Assembly (NCBI RefSeq): GCF_017303275.1 | Contig: NZ_JAFKOJ010000003.1 | Coordinates: 248,001 to 312,000, forward strand | Reading direction: 5' to 3' | Length of the DNA stretch: 64,000 nt | From: Bacillus sp. NTK034 | Lineage (GTDB): Bacteria > Bacillota > Bacilli > Bacillales > Cytobacillaceae | In this document: in pieces, positions 16,105-24,973 of the stretch | Position numbering within the stretch: position 1 is the first letter of the stretch | Layout of the letters: every line of letters begins with the position of its first letter | Made by a program: the position numbers and the translations under genes | The notes under the pieces: generated by a model | What the model saw: the letters and a program-made list of their open reading frames with translations, nothing else | Database searches by the model: none | Told to the model about the DNA's origin: nothing

Positions 16105-16896
16105 TTATAGAACATTCACACGAACCTGCTGATTTTGTAAAACTTTAATTGTAAATTCGAGGAACATTTTTTCTACTATTGTTTGGAAGGTTCCCTCTTC
16201 GAAAGCAGCATGATTTGGCAGTGGATGACGATCTATAGCTTCATCATATTCAACAATTCTGCTTGCGAGCAATTCGCAGAAAGGAAATTGATTATAGAAT
16301 TGGCGGCTTTCCTGATGAAACTGGGAAAGATCGCTTGAAAGCAAATGGTCCTTTTCAGGAAAACCTTTTCCTAAATCTTGGGATCTAAAGAAATCGAATT
16401 CTGATTCAGAATTAAACATCGGACGCTGTGGCGGGTTCAGGAAATCTTCGGCAGCAATTGTAGTAGTACATTCAAATGGGGTATCAACAGTTAATGACTT
16501 TAATTCGGATGAAACACATGAGCTGCCATATGAATGTGGGCATGGAGTAGCGTACTGGATATTTTTACGAACAAAACCTCTTATAAATAAAGGAATTGGC
16601 GTTGGTGAAGGTGCAAAAGGATCAAAACCAGCAGCTCCAGGAAGAAGGAGTGTGCACTGCACAATTTTAACCCTCTTTTTAATAGCCTTGATTTCCAGCA
16701 CTGGATCAGGGAAATGAATTTTTGCAGATAGATTGGTTCTCACATTCAATTCAGCAAGAGTTACCGGAACTCTTAAAATTGCTTCTCCTCCAGGTGTTGC
16801 TCCACCAGGTGTTGTAATAGGAGTTACCGGAAAACTCTCGCACTGTTCTACAGATGCGGATTGGTTCGTACTAATACAATTATTATCCTTTTTCAA
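16105..16896 (-). CDS. SPOCS-like (CsxC-related) spore surface protein
   Basis: 263 residues from TTG 16896, which has AAAGGAGG in front. The beta domain shows VPVTLAELNVRTNL, FPDPVLEIKAIKKRVK, VQCTLLLPG and IRGFVRKNIQYATPC. The C-terminal region (FHQESRQFYNQFPFCELL, EYDEAIDRHPLPNH, FEGTF-type, KVLQNQQVRV) is nearly the same as in the protein at 20192 and differs from the 14946/17252 pair. A Pro/Gly/Thr-rich insert (PITTPGGATPGG) precedes the domain. Probable coat/exosporium component. A CATATGATA -10-like element lies upstream. Confidence 0.7.
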   Translation of the reverse strand: MKKDNNCISTNQSASVEQCESFPVTPITTPGGATPGGEAILRVPVTLAELNVRTNLSAKIHFPDPVLEIKAIKKRVKIVQCTLLLPGAAGFDPFAPSPTPIPLFIRGFVRKNIQYATPCPHSYGSSCVSSELKSLTVDTPFECTTTIAAEDFLNPPQRPMFNSESEFDFFRSQDLGKGFPEKDHLLSSDLSQFHQESRQFYNQFPFCELLASRIVEYDEAIDRHPLPNHAAFEEGTFQTIVEKMFLEFTIKVLQNQQVRVNVL

Positions 16897-16928
16897 AATT
16901 TTTCCTCCTTTATTAATTAAGCTCAATT

Positions 16929-16937
16929 TATCATATG
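16929..16937 (-). promoter_or_regulatory. Sigma-K -10-like element
   Basis: Minus strand CATATGATA, an exact CATANNNTA, 33 nt before the TTG start; no AC at the expected -35 distance, so support is partial. Confidence 0.35.
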
Positions 16938-17156
16938 CAGAAAGTGAGACAAACTATAGATGAATGAAGTAGTGCATTAGTGGATTTTTGCCGGAGGAGC
17001 AGTTATTTTTGGCATTTGCATAGTTTGATAGGAGAGGATTTAGTCCATATCTATTTTGTCGTTTAATGTGCCGGAATTTGTTTAATAATTTGGGTAAATG
17101 CGGTTTTTTCAATAATATTAAGAATTGATATATATGCCATGATATACTTGTCCACT

Positions 17157-17194
17157 CCATATAGCTCTTTCTTACATATATAATAGTGAGTCAA
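17157..17194 (+). promoter_or_regulatory. Putative sporulation promoter shared with the gene at 14946
   Basis: CCAT, then CATATATAA at 17175, then TAGTGAGTCAA; the same layout as 14831-14867. Between 16938 and 17156 nothing else was recognised. Confidence 0.4.
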
Positions 17195-17251
17195 TGAAAA
17201 CCATTAAGCTTGCTTTCAATTTGACTAAAAAACTATTTAAGGAGTGATTGT

Positions 17252-17962
17252 ATGAAGAGGAACCATTCATGCGGGTGTGGAAGCGGCAAAGACAAATGTC
17301 CTCCCCTTCCGGCATGCGATACAGCAAAATCTCATACATCTTTTTGTGATGTAGGAGATGCAACAAATACAGGCAGTATAGAGGAAACGGTTGTATTAGG
17401 TGATGTTCCGATCCAAACTTTAACAGAATCAGATATTTATCTTCCTTCTCCTGCAACGGATATTAAAAACATTAGAAAAAATGTGTATTTAACTCAATGT
17501 AAAGCAGTACCTGTTATTCCCGAGGGATTTCCAGATACTGCTCCAACTGCTGTAAAGCTGTATGTTGAGGGTTATATTCATAAGAACATTCAGTATGTGG
17601 ACGGGTGTGAAGGCAGTGTGAAAGATTACAGTGTCAATGCTCCTTTCAAGTGTTACTCTTTAGTAGACGGTCTCCCGGATATTGATTGGCAATTTAGCAA
17701 TAAGAGCAGCCAGACCAATGAAATTAGAGAACTTGCAAAAGATGGCATGGGGGCAGACCGCTGCAGCTTTGGTTCATTTACTTTTGAATTCTTAAACGAA
17801 CCGATCAAATGTAAATTGCTGAATGCAAATGTAACACAAGTGGACGTGTTAAGCGATTTTGACAGATTCGGCAGATTTGATAAAATTACTGAAAAAGCGG
17901 AAGTTAATCTTGTTGTTCGATTGACTCAGCGTCAATTAGGCAACGGCAACGGCAACGGATAA
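17252..17962 (+). CDS. SPOCS-like (CsxC-related) spore surface protein
   Basis: 236 residues, ATG behind TAAGGAGTG. It opens HSCGCGSGKDKCPP, then ETVVLGDVPIQTLTES, DIKNIRKNVYLTQCKAVP and IHKNIQYVDGCEG. The C-terminal segment, with GADRCSFGSFTFEFLNEP and FGRFDKITEKAEV, matches the protein at 14946 closely, so these two are duplicates. It ends in a short Gly-Asn repeat (GNGNG). Probable spore surface structural protein. Convergent with the 698-residue gene across a hairpin terminator. Confidence 0.7.
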   Translation: MKRNHSCGCGSGKDKCPPLPACDTAKSHTSFCDVGDATNTGSIEETVVLGDVPIQTLTESDIYLPSPATDIKNIRKNVYLTQCKAVPVIPEGFPDTAPTAVKLYVEGYIHKNIQYVDGCEGSVKDYSVNAPFKCYSLVDGLPDIDWQFSNKSSQTNEIRELAKDGMGADRCSFGSFTFEFLNEPIKCKLLNANVTQVDVLSDFDRFGRFDKITEKAEVNLVVRLTQRQLGNGNGNG

Positions 17963-17986
17963 GAAAAGCCTGTTATGTTAATACGG

Positions 17987-18017
17987 AAAGAGGGTATCCT
18001 TAAAAGATACCCTCTCA
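17987..18017. terminator. Bidirectional terminator
   Basis: GAGGGTATCCTT and AAGATACCCTC arms between two convergent genes. Confidence 0.8.
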
Positions 18018-20114
18018 TTATAATTCCACATATTGCTTTTGGAAAAAGTCCAGACATAAAATAGCATTGGCCTGGATTTCCACTGTTGACCCTGATCCGA
18101 CATTATCATGCCAGACAACATGTATCTTTTGAAGCTGGCAATAGATTTCTTCTGTAAATTGCTGAAAGAATTCATGATGGGAATTACTTCCATTTTCAGT
18201 TAGAAACGTGTATTCGTTATTGGCGTTAGCTTCTGGCAGCATTGGGGTGGAAAGCCAGTATAAATCAATCATATGCTCAATAGGAAGGGGTATCTTTACC
18301 ATTTGCAGGGAATCATTATTTTCATAAATAATTCTAGCTATAATCACCCCTTTAATAAAAGCAATATTTGATGGCAGCAGTGCCCGGCAGCGCAGTGATT
18401 CAACCGACCATTCCAATTTTTTAATTTCTTTCACTGTTAGTTTGAAAGGCAAGCATTCAAATAGATTAATTTCTAATTCTGATTTTGCCACCATTACAGG
18501 TACCTTTACGATTGGCCCTGTCCGGCAGGGTACGGAGCTGTGGTGGTCGAAAAGACATATTTCACCTTTCTCGTTACATACCTCTTTAGTGTTTTCACAC
18601 ATACTGGAAGATTCACTTTTAGAAAGGTCCAATTCGTCCAAATTGTTAGATGAATCAAGTTCTGATGTGAACTTATCAATAAGATTGGTGCTTTTATCGT
18701 TTATATCATTATGATCTACTTCATCTTGAGCAGCATCTGCACCATGAATAGATTCATCATCCTCCATCATGAAAGAAAAATCCTTTAACAAAGACGATAT
18801 CTTTTGATATTTATCATTATCAGCAGCTGCTCTATACATTCCATGTGAAGTACTTTCCCCACTTATAATTGATGAAACCTGATCACTTATATAGGATAAT
18901 TCCTCCATAAAAGAGGATAATTTTTCCTGCAGGGAATCAAAATCATGCATGAATTCTTTTTTTTCATCAGAGGATTCATCATTATTTTTCATTTGATATC
19001 CAAAACAAAATTTAGATTCCTCACCTGAAGAGGAGGATTCCTCAAGTTCAGTATTATTTTCAGAGTGTTTTTCTGCCATAAAGGAACTGGACTCACTACA
19101 GCCAAACAAAGATTCAGCCATCAAAGAAAAGACTTGATCCTGTATAGATGAATCAATGTCTGATTCTGATGAAGACGATTCTTCCAGCAATGAAACAAAT
19201 TCACTCTCCAATGAACTATCATTATTTACTCTCGGTTCATAATAAATGCCAGGGGATTCATCGAACTGAACTTTTTCATCTTGACTTTCTTCCTTAAGTA
19301 ACAACCCTTTTTCCACTAATAATGTAAATTCATTTTCATGGACTTGTTTGTCTATTTTCTTGTAATCTCGATCATCTATTAACAGATCATCTAATATAGA
19401 AGTCTCTTCTTTTTTTGCTTCGCTTGTAGATTCAAGGATTGCAGAGAACTCATGAACCAAATCCAGTACTTCATTTTTGTTTGAATTAGTCTTTAAATCC
19501 AGTTCCTTTTCTTGTTTAAGAAAATTGGATTCCATTACTTCTTCATCCAAACTCGTATTTTCTTGAGAATATTGAGATTCTTCAGCCTTATCCAATGCAT
19601 TATCTCTGATCTGCAAAGTATTTTCCTTGAAGTGGCTTTCATAGCCAGGCTGGCCATTTCTTCCGATTGTCTTATAATGAATACTATTTGAAAATTTACT
19701 TGGTAAGGAAGGAGACCAGCTGAGCATCGGAGAAAATGGGGTCAGCAAATCCATTAACCTTTTTGGAATACTTATACTTTTTTTATTGACAAACTGACCC
19801 TTTTCTTTAACAGGCTTCGGCTTAGCAATCAATGCCTTGTCTAAAGTTGTTCCTGAGGGCTTTTCTTTATAACGAGTGATTTGCCTGTCTTCTAATTTTG
19901 GCGGCGCCAAAATAAAAGGTATGGAAGTCCCTTTGGGCGAAAATAAAGGGTTTGACTTCTTTACTTGCTTCCCTGCAGGCTTAGACTTGTTTGGCTCGCT
20001 TTCACTCTTTTTGCTGTCCGGATTCCCTTGCCCAGAATAATAGTAAAGTTGCTGGGCAGGCTGCTCAATATTGTCTTTTTTTAAATTATTAATAGGATTA
20101 CTGTCATTTCTCAT
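18018..20114 (-). CDS. Large acidic Ser-rich protein with C-terminal SPOCS-like domain
   Basis: 698 residues. Residues 1-110 are basic, Pro/Lys-rich and disordered; about 190-500 are highly acidic and serine-rich (many SSS/DE clusters, low complexity); from about 535 a SPOCS-like domain appears, KVPVMVAKSELEINL, TVKEIKKLEWSVESLRC, and FIKGVIIARIIYEN. It resembles the BC_2427-type spore proteins I know as long SPOCS proteins, though this is from memory. It follows the 20192 gene by 77 bp and is probably in its operon. The ATG has no good ribosome site. A strong AAGGAGGGG lies about 50 nt upstream before another ATG in the -1 frame; see findings. Confidence 0.7.
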   Translation of the reverse strand: MRNDSNPINNLKKDNIEQPAQQLYYYSGQGNPDSKKSESEPNKSKPAGKQVKKSNPLFSPKGTSIPFILAPPKLEDRQITRYKEKPSGTTLDKALIAKPKPVKEKGQFVNKKSISIPKRLMDLLTPFSPMLSWSPSLPSKFSNSIHYKTIGRNGQPGYESHFKENTLQIRDNALDKAEESQYSQENTSLDEEVMESNFLKQEKELDLKTNSNKNEVLDLVHEFSAILESTSEAKKEETSILDDLLIDDRDYKKIDKQVHENEFTLLVEKGLLLKEESQDEKVQFDESPGIYYEPRVNNDSSLESEFVSLLEESSSSESDIDSSIQDQVFSLMAESLFGCSESSSFMAEKHSENNTELEESSSSGEESKFCFGYQMKNNDESSDEKKEFMHDFDSLQEKLSSFMEELSYISDQVSSIISGESTSHGMYRAAADNDKYQKISSLLKDFSFMMEDDESIHGADAAQDEVDHNDINDKSTNLIDKFTSELDSSNNLDELDLSKSESSSMCENTKEVCNEKGEICLFDHHSSVPCRTGPIVKVPVMVAKSELEINLFECLPFKLTVKEIKKLEWSVESLRCRALLPSNIAFIKGVIIARIIYENNDSLQMVKIPLPIEHMIDLYWLSTPMLPEANANNEYTFLTENGSNSHHEFFQQFTEEIYCQLQKIHVVWHDNVGSGSTVEIQANAILCLDFFQKQYVEL

Positions 20115-20191
20115 GATTCCAGGAAGGTGCTGTCTAAAAAAGCATCCTCTCCAATCCCCTCCTTACCTTCAAGTTAGTGATTTTTTGAGCG

Positions 20192-20971
20192 TTAATCACA
20201 GTGATGAAAACAATCATCATCATTTGTTGTGGAAGATACGCGGATCTGCTGTTTTTGCAGTACCTTCAATGTTATATCCAAGACCATTTTTTCCTCAACC
20301 TTTGTAAAAATTCCTTCTCCCAACGGAGTGCAGTTGGGAAGTGGAGACCGGTCGATGGCTTCATCCCATTCTATTATTCTGCTGGATATTAGTTCACAAA
20401 ACGGAAGCTCGTTATAATGCTGGGTGCTTTCCTGGTGGAACTGGGAAAGATCCTTTGTCTGCAGCTCATCCTTCTCGGGATGGCCTGAAGGCAAAGGTTT
20501 AGAGATAAGAAAGTCAAATTCCTTTCTATTGTTCATTTCCGGCATTTCAGGCTTTGTTAAGAATTTTTTAATTTCACTCACACATTGGAAGGGTACATCC
20601 ACAGTGTATGAATGCAAATCAGAAGCAATGCTTTTACCTGAGTGCATTTCAATGTCCGGGCATGGGCTCGCATATTGAATGTTCTTCCGGACAAAGCCTT
20701 TAATAAATAATTTGTTTGTAGGTAATAATAGTCTGCATTGTGTTAATTTAACTGTTTTCTTAATGTCCTTTATTTCCAGAACTGGCTCTGGAAATGTTAT
20801 TAATGCATCTATATTTATTTGTAAGGTAAGTTCAGCCAGCACTACAGGTACCTTTGTAACGATTTTACCAATGCTGACATGCGGATGATGTTCGATGCAG
20901 CTTTCACATTCACAATTATGAGTAATCGCTTTGCATTCATTCTCATGTTTATCTTTATGCGATTCAGACAT
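20192..20971 (-). CDS. SPOCS-like (CsxC-related) spore surface protein
   Basis: 259 residues, ATG 20971 behind AGGAGG. The N-terminus is His/Cys-rich (CECESCIEHHPHVS) and could bind metal. The beta domain is complete: VTKVPVVLAELTLQ, FPEPVLEIKDIKKTVK, TQCRLLLP and IKGFVRKNIQYASPC. The C-terminal region (FHQESTQHYNELPFCEL, EWDEAIDRSPLPN, LKVLQKQQIRV) pairs it with the 16105 gene. It ends in a second His/Asp cluster (DDDCFHHCD). A sigma-K-type promoter lies just upstream. Confidence 0.7.
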   Translation of the reverse strand: MSESHKDKHENECKAITHNCECESCIEHHPHVSIGKIVTKVPVVLAELTLQINIDALITFPEPVLEIKDIKKTVKLTQCRLLLPTNKLFIKGFVRKNIQYASPCPDIEMHSGKSIASDLHSYTVDVPFQCVSEIKKFLTKPEMPEMNNRKEFDFLISKPLPSGHPEKDELQTKDLSQFHQESTQHYNELPFCELISSRIIEWDEAIDRSPLPNCTPLGEGIFTKVEEKMVLDITLKVLQKQQIRVSSTTNDDDCFHHCD

Positions 20972-20999
20972 TTTGGGGCCTCCTGAAGTCAAGATATAG

Positions 21000-21026
21000 C
21001 ATACTATGCGTGTTAAATGACTATGT
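21000..21026 (-). promoter_or_regulatory. Sigma-K type promoter
   Basis: Minus strand: AC (21026-21025), 16 nt, CATAGTATG (21008-21000), one mismatch at the last base. About 29 nt before the start of the 259-residue SPOCS gene. Confidence 0.5.
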
Positions 21027-21150
21027 ATAGGCACCTGCCCTAATAGAAAAAGGAGCCTTTATAACCCAATATGTAAAAATTTTAATAAGAAAAGACGGGC
21101 ACAACTGGACTCCTATCCCGCATAAGATTCTAAAGGAGGAGTGAGGGAAA

Positions 21151-22338
21151 ATGGATAGACGAAATTTTCTGGCGGTTGATATAGGGAACAGTTGGTATAA
21201 AGCGATGGCCTCTGATAGCGGAATGATATCCGAGTACCAGCTTCCAAATGCAATTGCACTTTTTGACAGCGAGTTTTATGAAAAACCATATGACGATGAG
21301 GATATTATCTTTGAGGAGAATTTGATCGTTGAAGTAAAAAGCAGAGCTGTTAAAGAAAAAAGAGAAATCTTTTATATTGGAATGGGAGCTGCCAGACAAA
21401 AGGATGTTAGTTTAACTTCATTTAATAATCAAAAAGTTGATGAGGACCGAACGTATATTTTGCTTTTTGGATTAGCAGCTTATCATGCAGCCCTTCAGAA
21501 GTCTGATGAATTAGAAATCACCTATTCTATCGATCAATTAGCTGTTTCTTTACCGACAACACAGTATAAGGAGCGTAAATCAAAGCTGAAAGAGAAATTA
21601 ATTGGTTCTCATACAATAATTTTCCACAAGGTGCCAGGATTGAGTGAACCAAAAGAGCTCGAAGTCAAGCTTAACATTAATGATGTTATTATCGGGGCAG
21701 AAGGAGCCTGTGCCTACCTTGGTTTAACCCGGGACCAGGAAACTCTGGGAATAACAAATCATGAACTTGTTAAAGAATCAGAAAAAGGAATTATTATTGG
21801 AGATCTTGGTGGAGATTCTGTGGATTTTGTAGGAATAAAGAATAATAAACCAGTTGCTTCTATAGAAGGTGAACCGTTTGGCATTAATCAGTTTCTTGAC
21901 CATATCATTCAAAAGGTAAGCAAAAATGAGCTGTATCGCTTCGATTCACGAGCAGAGCTAGAGGAGAAATTGGCAGCGGGGATCTCGGAATGGTATGTGG
22001 AGCCGTTTGCGGGAGTAAGAAAAGATATCAGCAAATATATTATTCCGCAGCTAAAATCAATGGCGGTAAAATACTTGGAGCATTTTGACCGGGTGCGGAG
22101 CAGTTCGAGAGAGATTAAAGGGGCAGTCCGGTATATTGCAGTCGGTGGAGCGGCCAAATTGGCACAAAAGCAGATTCTCGAAGCTGCAGTCAGATGGTCC
22201 GAGAGAGGCCGTCCAATTGAGCTGATGTTTCCAGAGGGGATGGAAAAGCTTAATGTTCAAGGTTTGATGATTTTGGCAAAAATGAATCAAATTAAAAAGG
22301 AAAAAGGAAATAGCACTGCCATTTCCGTTAAGAGTTAG
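21151..22338 (+). CDS. ParM/StbA-like actin-family ATPase
   Basis: 395 residues, ATG behind AAAGGAGGA. Actin-fold signatures are present: phosphate-1 loop VDIGNSWYKA (residue 9), phosphate-2 IIGDLGGDSVDFVG (near 216) and adenosine motif YIAVGGAAKL (near 328). Length and order suit ParM, Alp7A and related plasmid-partition actins. These polymerise with ATP and push DNA apart with an adaptor protein. A 126-residue gene follows 2 bp later and is a candidate adaptor. It sits among spore coat genes on what looks like chromosome, with no replication gene in view. It may be a remnant of plasmid DNA or a recruited cytoskeletal gene. Confidence 0.85.
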   Translation: MDRRNFLAVDIGNSWYKAMASDSGMISEYQLPNAIALFDSEFYEKPYDDEDIIFEENLIVEVKSRAVKEKREIFYIGMGAARQKDVSLTSFNNQKVDEDRTYILLFGLAAYHAALQKSDELEITYSIDQLAVSLPTTQYKERKSKLKEKLIGSHTIIFHKVPGLSEPKELEVKLNINDVIIGAEGACAYLGLTRDQETLGITNHELVKESEKGIIIGDLGGDSVDFVGIKNNKPVASIEGEPFGINQFLDHIIQKVSKNELYRFDSRAELEEKLAAGISEWYVEPFAGVRKDISKYIIPQLKSMAVKYLEHFDRVRSSSREIKGAVRYIAVGGAAKLAQKQILEAAVRWSERGRPIELMFPEGMEKLNVQGLMILAKMNQIKKEKGNSTAISVKS

Positions 22339-22340
22339 GG

Positions 22341-22721
22341 ATGACGCTAATGTCCAAAACATATACGGATTATCTTAATAAAACAGCTATAACCATTTCC
22401 GAATCCTTCATTGATGTGAAAACTGGAAACAATATCTCTGTATCCGCAAAAGTGGAGGAGCAGATAAAATACCATGCAGCTAATCAGACTTTAATGCATC
22501 TGCTTTTATCGGCACTTCATAACTATCTGCATCCTAAAGCAGCAGGCAGCAGCAGTGAGGTAATTTTAGCTGAAATAGCGGAATTGAAGAGGCTGATAGA
22601 GGGCGGATCCATTACTTTAAATATTAAAGAAAAGCAGGATTATCCACTTAATAAACAAACAGAAAAAGCGGATTTGGATTTTAATGAAGTAGTCAACGTT
22701 CTTGAGGCATTTGGGGGATAA
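22341..22721 (+). CDS. Small protein downstream of ParM-like gene, possible adaptor
   Basis: 126 residues, starts 2 bp after the actin-like gene, so the two are co-transcribed. An N-terminal short domain (DYLNKTAITISESF) is followed by an Ala/Leu helix and a predicted C-terminal Lys/Glu helix. No recognised DNA-binding motif, but size and position match ParR/Alp7R-type adaptors. Function is inferred from position only; an alternative start is the ATG 9 bp downstream. Confidence 0.55.
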   Translation: MTLMSKTYTDYLNKTAITISESFIDVKTGNNISVSAKVEEQIKYHAANQTLMHLLLSALHNYLHPKAAGSSSEVILAEIAELKRLIEGGSITLNIKEKQDYPLNKQTEKADLDFNEVVNVLEAFGG

Positions 22722-22725
22722 AGGT

Positions 22726-22758
22726 AAAAAGGTGCACCTAATGAGGTACACCTTTTTT
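22726..22758 (+). terminator. Terminator of the ParM-like operon
   Basis: AAAAAGGTGCACCT pairs with AGGTACACCTTTTTT across a very short loop. Confidence 0.85.
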
Positions 22759-22809
22759 GTTTGAATTATTAACTTCTAATTTCATTTCAAGAAAATCACT
22801 TACAAGGCT

Positions 22810-23424
22810 CTAAATGCGGACAGCAGGCAGGCAAGTAACGGCACAGAAGCATGAGAGATCCACGTTGATACAAATACCTGTACCAATTAGATCTTCAATA
22901 TTTTCAAAATCTATTTGGCTGCAAGGAGAGCAAAAATCCTTTGAAGCGTGTTTAAATGGATCTCTTGATGATTTGCATTGCTTGAACGTTAATAATTCCA
23001 GAACTGCGCATTTACCATCAAATTCTTTTATTTTAAAAATAAAAGACGTAATGCATGCAAACTTTTTCTCCTTTGAGTGATGAGTAAATGTCGTCACGCC
23101 GGTGGCCTTAAATGGTTCACAGTCTCCACAATAGAGGATAAATGGGATCGTATTTTTCTTCGGCTTTTTGGATCCTCCCATGAGCCTATCAATGGAATCC
23201 TTACAGGATGTCTTGCAATCATCCTCATTTTTCGCCTTTTTCTGAGCTTTATCAATAGCTTCCAGAACATCTTCTACACAATTTTTATGAAAATTGTGAT
23301 GGAATTTAAAATTATCACTATTTTTCTCTGATTTCCAGTGGCAATCGCAGTCGTGTTCATGTACCTCGCAGAAGTCATCGTGCTTGTCATGATCCTTAAG
23401 ATATTTCTTGCCGCACATACCCAT
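22810..23424 (-). CDS. CotY/CotZ/ExsY-type spore coat protein
   Basis: 204 residues. Cysteine-rich, with His-rich N-terminus (CGKKYLKDHDKHDD, HEHDCDCHW). The core C-x2-C motif YCGDCEPFKATGV, then the run FACITSFIFKIKEFDG and CAVLELLTF, and the end CINVDLSCFCAVTCLP are the usual CotY/CotZ/ExsY signature. These proteins self-assemble into the disulfide-linked outer coat, crust or exosporium basal layer. GGGGAGTG lies before the ATG. manA is encoded divergently. Confidence 0.85.
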   Translation of the reverse strand: MGMCGKKYLKDHDKHDDFCEVHEHDCDCHWKSEKNSDNFKFHHNFHKNCVEDVLEAIDKAQKKAKNEDDCKTSCKDSIDRLMGGSKKPKKNTIPFILYCGDCEPFKATGVTTFTHHSKEKKFACITSFIFKIKEFDGKCAVLELLTFKQCKSSRDPFKHASKDFCSPCSQIDFENIEDLIGTGICINVDLSCFCAVTCLPAVRI

Positions 23425-23660
23425 GAATTTCTCACTCCCCTAAAAATTATCTTCATCATTAGCATACGGCTGGAATGAAAATATCGAGTGAGAATCTAGC
23501 CTATTAAGAGTGAAAAAAGTTTGTTGATGAATTTCTATTACTGTAGCTTTTGAATAAAAATTTAAATAATGGAGTTATAAAAATCTGAATAACATGTCCA
23601 GTCCTTTATTATTAAAAAACATATATTAAAAGTACATAAGACTAATTTAGGAGGGACTTT

Positions 23661-24608
23661 GTGGAACAGCCAATATTTTTAGAGCCTGTTTTCCAAGAAA
23701 GGATCTGGGGAGGTACAGCTCTTAAAAATATATTTGGCTATAATATTAATTCTGAAAAGACAGGTGAATGCTGGGCAATATCTGGACATGCAAATGGCGA
23801 TAGCACAGTTTTATCCGGAAAGTTTATTGGGAAGAAGCTTAGTGAACTTTGGACAGATAATCGAGAATTATTTGGAAACCATCCTGCACAAAATTTTCCG
23901 CTTCTGGTAAAATTGCTTGATGCCAATTCAGATTTATCTGTTCAAGTTCATCCTGATGACGAATATGCACAAAAGCATGGGACAGATATGTTTGGTAAAA
24001 ATGAATGCTGGTACGTCCTGGACTGTAAAGAGAATGCTCATATCATTTTAGGTCATAATGCAAAAACTAAAGAAGAACTAACAAGTTTAATCGAAAAAAA
24101 GGAATGGGGAAAACTTCTTAATAAAATCCAAATCAAGAAAGGGGATTTTATATTCGTACCCAGCGGGACCGTTCATGCACTAGGGCAAGGGACTCTTATT
24201 CTGGAGATTCAGCAAAGTTCGGATACCACTTATAGACTATACGATTACGACAGAATAGACAGCAATGGAAAGAAACGCGAACTTCATTTAAGACAGGCTA
24301 TTGAAGTGGCGACAGTGCCTCATTATTTGCCAAAACTTCAGCCAGAGTATGTAAAGAAGGGCAGAAATCGGTTTATAAAGTACTTGGAAACTGAAAACTT
24401 CACTGTAAGCAAATGGGAGATACAAGAGAATGCTGCGATGAAAAAAGCAGTGCCATTTATACTAATCAGTATAATAAACGGGACAGGGAGTTTAATCATA
24501 AGAAAAAATCGATACAATCTGAAAAAAGGCGACCACCTTATCCTGCCGGCCCAAATAACAAAGTACTCGTTCGAGGGGCAATTTGAGGCTATCGTTTCTC
24601 ACCCCTGA
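23661..24608 (+). CDS. manA: Mannose-6-phosphate isomerase, class I
   Basis: 315 residues, GTG start behind GGAGGGA, normal Bacillus length. It interconverts fructose-6-phosphate and mannose-6-phosphate using zinc. Visible are the early WGGTALKNIFG, the Zn/substrate motifs QVHPDDEYA and GKNECWYV (residues ~95-120), VPSGTVHALGQG near 170 and ILEIQQSSDTTYRLYD near 185. The C-terminal cupin-like segment is present. Its position beside a CotY/CotZ-type gene suggests it could feed mannose or rhamnose-type sugars to spore glycans; this is inference. Confidence 0.92.
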   Translation: MEQPIFLEPVFQERIWGGTALKNIFGYNINSEKTGECWAISGHANGDSTVLSGKFIGKKLSELWTDNRELFGNHPAQNFPLLVKLLDANSDLSVQVHPDDEYAQKHGTDMFGKNECWYVLDCKENAHIILGHNAKTKEELTSLIEKKEWGKLLNKIQIKKGDFIFVPSGTVHALGQGTLILEIQQSSDTTYRLYDYDRIDSNGKKRELHLRQAIEVATVPHYLPKLQPEYVKKGRNRFIKYLETENFTVSKWEIQENAAMKKAVPFILISIINGTGSLIIRKNRYNLKKGDHLILPAQITKYSFEGQFEAIVSHP

Positions 24609-24660
24609 TATAAACCCGTATCATACTTCACATTTTCACAAAGCAAATTGAACTGGCCAG

Positions 24661-24695
24661 AAAAGCAAGCCTAAACTTGGCTTGCTTTATATTTT
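24661..24695 (+). terminator. Terminator downstream of manA
   Basis: AAGCAAGCC and GGCTTGCTT arms with a 7-nt loop, then TATATTTTT. Confidence 0.8.
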
Positions 24696-24960
24696 TCACT
24701 GAATTTACATATCTCACGAAGAAAATGAGCCGTGCTTCTTATTATCATGAAAACATGCTGCAGGTAGCTATCGGGTTAGAATCTCGCCAATAAAAGCCAA
24801 TTTTTTGTGTTTCCAGCTATAAGAATCAAAATTGCCTGGTCACGTGTACAAGCCATTTTTGTTGTCAAACATACAATATTACAAGCAAGTACTTGCTGAG
24901 TTAAATTGATTTATAATGAACTGGGAAGCTCCAAAACTTTGATATAGCATTTAATTAAAA
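24696..24960. other. Intergenic region before the amidase gene
   Basis: No convincing gene. The last ~80 bp presumably hold the amidase promoter, but no clear consensus was identified. Confidence 0.5.
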
Positions 24961-24973
24961 AGGAGTGAGGACC

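Noticed and set aside
21103..21129. AC-N15-CATAAGATT before the ParM-like gene
   Set aside because: It resembles sigma-K, but transcription would start inside the ribosome site, so it is unlikely to serve this gene.
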